Source of the DNA: Lachnospiraceae bacterium | Lineage (GTDB): Bacteria > Bacillota > Clostridia > Lachnospirales > Lachnospiraceae | Direction: 5' to 3' | Length of the DNA stretch: 53,227 nucleotides | Assembly (NCBI GenBank): GCA_900168235.1 | Contig: FUZG01000014.1 | Coordinates: 60,350 to 113,576 of the forward strand | Part shown: piece by piece, positions 49,216 to 53,227 of the stretch | Layout: each line of letters begins with the position of its first letter | How positions within the stretch are numbered: position 1 is the stretch's first letter | The notes under the pieces: generated by a model | The model's input: the letters and a program-made list of their open reading frames with translations, nothing else | The model's database searches: none | What the model was told of the DNA's origin: nothing | Made by a program: the position numbers and the translations under genes

Positions 49216-50205
49216 ATGGACAAAAATTTCCCAACTAACAGAAGTGTCTGGCTCAAGTCCGAGCCGGAGATCGATCTGAGTCAGTTCAAAAAGACCGAAC
49301 TTGACATTCAGTATGCGGATGAGTCAGTGAACCAGATCCTCGACATCTGGTATCCTGATCAGGGCGAAGGTCCTTACCCGCTGGTAGTCATCTTCCATGG
49401 CGGAGCTTTCGCAGCCGGGCACAAGCGCACTCACTACATCAAAAGTATGTGCAAGCCTATTTCACAGGGTTATGCCATCGCGACAGTTGAGTACCGTCTT
49501 TATTCCGAAGCAAAGTGGCCTGCACAGCTCTATGACGGAAAAGCTGCTGTACGTTTCCTTCGTGCAAATGCAGAGAAGTACAACCTCGATCCGAACCGTT
49601 TCGCAGTATGGGGCAACTCCGCAGGCGGAAATGTAACTCAGCTTCTCGCTGTTACAGGCGATGATCCGGAGATGGACGATCTTTCTCTCGGTGTCGAAGC
49701 TTCAAGCAAGATTCAGGCTGCTATCGCATGGTACACAACAAGCGAGCTCATGAGCTGTGAGCAGTTTGGTTTTGATATTGCAGAGAAGAGAAATGCGACA
49801 GGCGCAGGAAAGGGCATGATGCCCGGCGACGGAGAAGGCATGAAGTCCATGTTCGGTGAACTTCTTGGTTTCAACCCGCTCCTCTATCCTGAGCGCACAA
49901 TGAAGGCAAGTCCTATCGCATATGTTACAAAGGACTGCCCGCCCATGCTCCTGCAGCACGGCACAAACGATATGGTCATCGATCCTCGTCAGTCAATCTA
50001 CATGAAGGAAAAGATCGATGAGGTATGCGGCGAAGGTCGTGCAGAGCTTGATCTTTTCGAAAACGAACCTCACGGAAGCCAGGTTATCAAGGCTGATGAG
50101 AACATCACACGATGCATCGACTGGCTGGACAAGATCTTCTTTGACGGAAAGAATCCTTACCGCGGACCTCTCAAGGAGATCACTATTCTCGATGGAGAGA
50201 ACTAA
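49216..50205 (+). CDS. Alpha/beta-hydrolase esterase
   Basis: A 329-residue protein of the BD-FAE/HSL-like esterase group. It has the oxyanion motif 'IFHGGAFAAGH', the nucleophile elbow 'GNSAGG', an acid residue in 'GTNDMVIDPR' and the catalytic His in 'NEPHGSQ'. No signal peptide is seen, so it is cytoplasmic. It is followed 18 nt later by a GntP transporter gene and is divergent from a LysR regulator. It probably de-esterifies an imported compound such as an acylated sugar acid; the substrate is inferred only. Confidence 0.88.
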   Translation: MDKNFPTNRSVWLKSEPEIDLSQFKKTELDIQYADESVNQILDIWYPDQGEGPYPLVVIFHGGAFAAGHKRTHYIKSMCKPISQGYAIATVEYRLYSEAKWPAQLYDGKAAVRFLRANAEKYNLDPNRFAVWGNSAGGNVTQLLAVTGDDPEMDDLSLGVEASSKIQAAIAWYTTSELMSCEQFGFDIAEKRNATGAGKGMMPGDGEGMKSMFGELLGFNPLLYPERTMKASPIAYVTKDCPPMLLQHGTNDMVIDPRQSIYMKEKIDEVCGEGRAELDLFENEPHGSQVIKADENITRCIDWLDKIFFDGKNPYRGPLKEITILDGEN

Positions 50206-50223
50206 TACAGAAAGGGTAAAAAA

Positions 50224-51561
50224 ATGAACGCAACTATTTCAGTTATCGGTCTTCTGATAGCAGCGATACTTTTCATCGTTGTTGTCTGGAAGGGACTCGA
50301 TGTATTTACTTCAACTATTCTCGTATCTTTTATAATCATCGCAACAAGCTGGATGAACTGGTGGGAAGCTCTCACAAGCTATGCCGGCGGATATACAGGA
50401 TTCATCGGCAGTCAGATTTTTGTACTTGTAATCGGTGCTGTTTTCGGTGAACTCATGGCAGCATCCGGTGCAGCTGAGTCTCTCGCAAATATCATCACTG
50501 AGAAGCTCGGCGTTAAGAACGTGATTCTGTCTATCACAGTTATCACTACTGTATTCGTATACGTTGGTATCTCCGGATTCGTAGTTCTTTTCGTTATCGC
50601 ACCTATCGCAACAGTTATGATGAAGAGAGCTGGTTATCCTTACAGAATGATCCCCGGAATCATCTTTATCGGTGCTACATGCTCCGCTATGCTTCCTTAT
50701 GCGATTAACGTTACTAATACAATCCCGGCTTCTATCATCGCAGAGCAGCTCCCCGGTGAGCCTGTTTCTCTCGGAAGCGCTCCTGTTCTCGGTATCGTTG
50801 CATTCGTTGTTTCCACAGCTGTAGGTTACGGTTACATGGTTTACGCAGCAAAGAAAGCTGCTGTTAAGGAAGGCACAGTTGTTGATACTTCTACACCTGT
50901 AAAGATTGTTCCTACAAGAGACGATCTTCCGTCAGTTGGAATTTCCATCATTCCTTTCGTTGTTGTAATCGCACTGGTTCTTGCTCTGTCAAATGTTCCT
51001 GCTATCAAGATGGACAATGCAAATGCAGTCGTTGTACTTGCTATGTTCGTTGGAAGCGTTCTTCTCGTTCTCCTCTGCCACAAACAGATCGGCGACAAGC
51101 TCCGCGAGACGATCGGTAAGGGTGTTCAGAATGGTGTCGGCGCAACTGTTATGGCTGCTGCTATCATCGGTTTCTCCACAGTTCTTCAGTCCAGCATCGG
51201 TTTTGAAGCTATCAAGAACTGGGTTCTGAACTTCAGCATGAATCCTTATATCACAGAGTTCCTCGGACTGAATATCCTTGCAGGTATCATGGGAAGCGGA
51301 ACTGCTGCTGTACAGACATTCTTCCAGTTCTTCACCGGTACTCTTGTTCAGAAGGGTGCTTCTCCTGCAGCTCTTCACCGTATCGCTCCTGCAGCCGTTA
51401 CAGGTATGAATACTCTGCCGAACGCAGGTGGTATGGTCGCTCAGCTTAACTGGATGAAAATCTCACTTAAGGATGGTTATCCTTACGTATTCGTTACATC
51501 CGTAGTTGCTCCTATGATCGGTGCATTCGTAGCCTGCCTCGTAGCAATGGTAATGTATTAA
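50224..51561 (+). CDS. GntP-family permease
   Basis: A 445-residue polytopic membrane protein with about 12 hydrophobic segments. 'IGSQIFVLVIGAVFGELMAA' then 'SGAAESLANIITEKLG' and 'GIMGSGTAAVQTFFQF' fit the GntP (gluconate-type) family, which imports sugar acids or other carboxylates with protons or sodium. AGAAAGGG precedes the ATG. It forms an operon with the esterase and ends at a strong terminator. The substrate is likely a hydroxy or ester-bearing carboxylate, but this is inferred. Confidence 0.85.
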   Translation: MNATISVIGLLIAAILFIVVVWKGLDVFTSTILVSFIIIATSWMNWWEALTSYAGGYTGFIGSQIFVLVIGAVFGELMAASGAAESLANIITEKLGVKNVILSITVITTVFVYVGISGFVVLFVIAPIATVMMKRAGYPYRMIPGIIFIGATCSAMLPYAINVTNTIPASIIAEQLPGEPVSLGSAPVLGIVAFVVSTAVGYGYMVYAAKKAAVKEGTVVDTSTPVKIVPTRDDLPSVGISIIPFVVVIALVLALSNVPAIKMDNANAVVVLAMFVGSVLLVLLCHKQIGDKLRETIGKGVQNGVGATVMAAAIIGFSTVLQSSIGFEAIKNWVLNFSMNPYITEFLGLNILAGIMGSGTAAVQTFFQFFTGTLVQKGASPAALHRIAPAAVTGMNTLPNAGGMVAQLNWMKISLKDGYPYVFVTSVVAPMIGAFVACLVAMVMY

Positions 51562-51570
51562 TAAGTAAAA

Positions 51571-51618
51571 TCCCCATGTCATCGGGTTATTTACCAATCG
51601 ATGACATGGGGACTTTTT
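51571..51618 (+). terminator. Terminator of the esterase-GntP operon
   Basis: A 14-bp perfect stem (TCCCCATGTCATCG / CGATGACATGGGGA) with a 14-nt loop and a T run, 9 nt after the stop. The family A array begins 6 nt further on. Confidence 0.93.
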
Positions 51619-51623
51619 TAATT

Positions 51624-51710
51624 TTCGGAGCACTTAGCGAGGTATTTTCGAGCTTAGTGCGTGTTATGCAAGTTCGCTTGGCGAGGTTTTGTCGAGCCTA
51701 GCGTAACTTG
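51624..51710 (-). repeat. Family A hairpin array, copy 4 (two units)
   Basis: Two units on the minus strand, starting at 51631 and 51675 (44 nt apart), nearly identical to the copy at 30.4 kb over about 87 nt. The array lies directly after the terminator of the plus-strand GntP gene, keeping the same gene-terminator-array orientation as the other loci. It ends 12 nt before the stop of the convergent lipoprotein gene. Confidence 0.87.
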
Positions 51711-51722
51711 TTTAAATTCAAA

Positions 51723-52463
51723 TTACTGTCCTTCAATCCAGGATGCATCATATTCGCCGTACTCTCCGTTATTTATAGATCCGATTCCGAAGAACCATGC
51801 TCCGGTATAACTTCTAAACATCCTTTCATCACGAGATGCTTTATCTATCATCTCACCATTCTTATATATTATAGCGCTGCAATCCGTGTCTACATCATTC
51901 ATACTTGTTTCCCATGAGAAATTGTATTTAACATCGTCACGGTAAAACTCCGCACGCCAACCTCTTCCCACATTTTCCTTAGAATATACCAGCTCTTCTA
52001 CACCATTCAGTTTATAGTAGCAGTTATACTTTCCATCTGCTTCTTCCACACGCTGCGAGCTGTAATCCACCGAGGAAGTTCCGTCACTTACCTCTATAAC
52101 AAGGTTCTCTTCATAGGAATCTGCATTTGTATCCAGCTCATTCCAGACAACGTCAAGGGTATAAGGTACTGAAGAACTTACTCCCTCACCAAGTGAAACA
52201 TCGTCCGTATTTTCTTCAGAGGCTTCCGCTTCTGTCTCTGAGCTCTCCGTCTCTTCACTCCTGTCTTCGCTGCTGCATGCAATCTCTTCACTTTCAGAAG
52301 CATCCTCATTCGATTCACTGCTCTCAACAGCTTCAGCAGACTCATTTTCATCAGCTTCTGAGACACTGCTGCTCTGTTCCAAACCACCGCTAACATTACT
52401 GCATCCTCCAAATACAGCCAGTGCCGTAGCTAATACGATAACGATACCTAATCTCTTTTTCAT
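51723..52463 (-). CDS. Lipoprotein with a Ser/Glu-rich linker
   Basis: A 246-residue lipoprotein with signal 'IVLATALAVFGGC' (lipid Cys at 21), a long Ser/Glu-rich linker (about 25-95) and a ~150-residue C-terminal domain rich in aromatics and beta-like strings ('KYNCYYKLNGVEELVYS', 'RGWRAEFYRDDVKYNFSWE'). GAGAGGATT precedes the ATG. The outer domain is not recognised. The linker style resembles the lipoproteins at 27.6 and 34.8 kb. Confidence 0.72.
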   Translation of the reverse strand: MKKRLGIVIVLATALAVFGGCSNVSGGLEQSSSVSEADENESAEAVESSESNEDASESEEIACSSEDRSEETESSETEAEASEENTDDVSLGEGVSSSVPYTLDVVWNELDTNADSYEENLVIEVSDGTSSVDYSSQRVEEADGKYNCYYKLNGVEELVYSKENVGRGWRAEFYRDDVKYNFSWETSMNDVDTDCSAIIYKNGEMIDKASRDERMFRSYTGAWFFGIGSINNGEYGEYDASWIEGQ

Positions 52464-52524
52464 AATCCTCTCCCTGATATAATCCTGTGTGTTCCTATAT
52501 CACGTAACACAGAGATTATATCAC

Positions 52525-52555
52525 AAAAACCCCGTGTCACAAGGACACGGGGTTT
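52525..52555 (-). terminator. Terminator of the rRNA-tRNA operon
   Basis: The stem AAACCCCGTGTC / GACACGGGGTTT with a 5-nt loop is followed by five T on the minus strand, 8 nt beyond tRNA-Thr. Confidence 0.92.
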
Positions 52556-52562
52556 AAGACTA

Positions 52563-52635
52563 AGCCGATGAACGGACTCGAACCGTTAACCTGCTGATTA
52601 CAAATCAGCTGCTCTGCCAATTGAGCCACATCGGC
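52563..52635 (-). tRNA. tRNA-Thr (TGT anticodon)
   Basis: A 73-nt cloverleaf. The acceptor stem GCCGATG / CATCGGC is perfect, the T-loop reads GGTTCGAGTCC, and the anticodon loop TTTGTAA gives TGT, reading threonine ACA codons. CCA is not encoded. It is the last gene of the operon. Confidence 0.96.
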
Positions 52636-52651
52636 ATATTTAGTTTTTAAG

Positions 52652-52724
52652 TGGGACCTACAGGGCTCGAACCTGTGACCCTCTGCTTGTAAGGCAGATG
52701 CTCTCCCAGCTGAGCTAAGATCCC
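52652..52724 (-). tRNA. tRNA-Val (TAC anticodon)
   Basis: A 73-nt cloverleaf with acceptor GGGATCT / AGGTCCC (one T-G pair), T-loop GGTTCGAGCCC, and an anticodon loop CTTACAA giving TAC for valine. CCA is not encoded. Confidence 0.96.
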
Positions 52725-52729
52725 ACAGA

Positions 52730-52803
52730 CGACCCACGACGGACTTGAACCGTCGACCTCCGCCGTGACAGGGCGGCGCTCTAACCAACTGAGCCAGTGG
52801 GCC
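52730..52803 (-). tRNA. tRNA-Asp (GTC anticodon)
   Basis: A 74-nt cloverleaf with acceptor GGCCCAC / GTGGGTC (one G-T pair), T-loop GGTTCAAGTCC, and an anticodon loop CTGTCAC giving GTC for aspartate. It is the first tRNA after 23S rRNA. Confidence 0.96.
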
Positions 52804-52869
52804 ATTTCTTCACTATACTCTGTACAGTGAAAACCGAACATCGAATTCAAATTTCATCCTGGAATAACG

Positions 52870-53010
52870 TCACTGTCATTCGCTTGCAGCTCACTCCAGT
52901 AACAGATTTCGCTAATTAAATCACCTTCGGTGATGGGCGAAATCTTATGGCTAACAAAGTTCATTTCAGAAAACTCCGCAGTAAATGCTCCGTTTTCATC
53001 ATGACAGTAA
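52870..53010 (-). mobile_element. Family B element, copy 3, in the rRNA operon spacer
   Basis: A 141-bp diverged copy in the same orientation as copy 1. The terminal stem is changed but still pairs (TTACTGTCAT / ATGACAGTGA on the minus strand, with one G-T). Inner stems keep pairing through compensatory changes: ATCACC / GGTGAT and GATTTCGCC / GCGAAATC. No target duplication is visible, so it is probably an old insertion. It lies between 23S rRNA and tRNA-Asp, where a 5S gene often lies. Confidence 0.75.
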
Positions 53011-53033
53011 TAATCCACCGATTGTTTATCTTG

Positions 53034-53227
53034 GACAAGCACTCGACCTATTAGTAATGGTCAGCTGCACACCTCACGGTGCTTCCACCTCCATCCTATC
53101 TACCCTGTACTCTTCAGGGGGTCTCGCGGATCTCATGGATCCTTGGATATCTCATCTTGAGGTCGGCTTCACGCTTAGATGCCTTCAGCGTTTATCCGAT
53201 CCGGATTTGGCTACCCTGTTGTGGAAT
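53034..53227 (-). rRNA. 23S ribosomal RNA, 3' end (partial)
   Basis: The minus strand gives the conserved 3' end of 23S rRNA, including 'CTAATAGGTCGAGTGCTTGTC' shortened at the end, 'AACGCTGAAGGCATCTAAG' and 'GAAGCCGACCTCAAGATGAG'. The 5' part lies beyond the right edge. The mature end near 53034 is approximate. Confidence 0.95.

Noticed and set aside
52537-52850. Minus-strand frames of 67-83 codons
   Set aside because: They cross three tRNA genes.
52861-53018. Target-site duplication around family B copy 3
   Set aside because: The flanks (GGAATAAC and AATCCACC) do not match, and the outer ends are imperfect.
52804-53033. 5S rRNA gene between 23S and tRNA-Asp
   Set aside because: No conserved 5S sequence or fold is found; the space is largely filled by the family B element.

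Overview
The window looks like chromosomal DNA of a Lachnospiraceae-type Firmicute close to Butyrivibrio or Pseudobutyrivibrio. I infer this from moderate-to-low G+C, a proline T-box leader, a short ThrS, His-less HPr-like proteins, many small lipoproteins, and the ending of the 23S rRNA gene. No phage, plasmid or intact insertion sequence is visible.

Layout. 1-2.7 kb: the start of a Met/Ala/Pro-rich repeat protein on the minus strand, running off the left edge, then a broken AAA-ATPase gene. 2.9-4.7 kb: a redox cluster of two C_GCAxxG_C_C proteins, a 2x[4Fe-4S] ferredoxin and a NapH-like membrane iron-sulfur protein. 4.8-9.2 kb: a tryptophan-to-indole module of tryptophanase and an NSS symporter, with a divergent YheO-type regulator and shared palindromic operator candidates. 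9.2-14.2 kb: a YbjN-like protein, CheY, two tandem HypB proteins, a HAMP receptor with no output domain, and Pta. 14.6-20.4 kb: a small XRE regulator, a 1679-residue DUF4132 protein and, next to it, a small protein whose two ends resemble ubiquitin. 20.5-24.7 kb: an HPr-like protein without the phospho-histidine, a membrane-anchored protein, UppP, and ProS with its T-box leader. 24.7-30.3 kb: mostly small membrane, zinc-ribbon and lipoprotein genes, a LysR regulator and an AAC(3)-family acetyltransferase.

30.5-37.6 kb: a mechanosensitive channel fused to an ATPase-like domain, a periplasmic-sensor GGDEF-EAL protein, a 61-residue protein, a LprI-like lipoprotein and an unusual flavin disulfide oxidoreductase. 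37.6-39.7 kb: a decayed patch with an intact FecE-type ATPase, the C-terminal third of its permease and a MATE fragment. 39.8-47.5 kb: a chemoreceptor, ThrS, a VOC protein, a second His-less HPr-like protein, an ABC-F ATPase, a SlyD-type isomerase and an unknown protein. 47.7-52.5 kb: a LysR regulator divergent from an esterase-GntP transporter pair, then a lipoprotein. 52.5-53.2 kb: the end of an rRNA operon on the minus strand, in the order 23S, tRNA-Asp, tRNA-Val, tRNA-Thr, terminator, with no 5S gene between.

The most unusual structure is between genes. Family A is an array of 29-nt hairpin units at a 44-45 nt period, found at three loci. Each locus lies just beyond an intrinsic terminator in a fixed orientation, and the stems show compensatory changes. 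Family B is a ~146-bp element at three loci. Two copies have 11-bp terminal inverted repeats and perfect 8-bp target-site duplications, so it is a MITE-like mobile element; its internal hairpins also covary, and one copy sits in the rRNA operon spacer. The other strong candidate is the pair of a ubiquitin-like protein and a giant DUF4132 protein.
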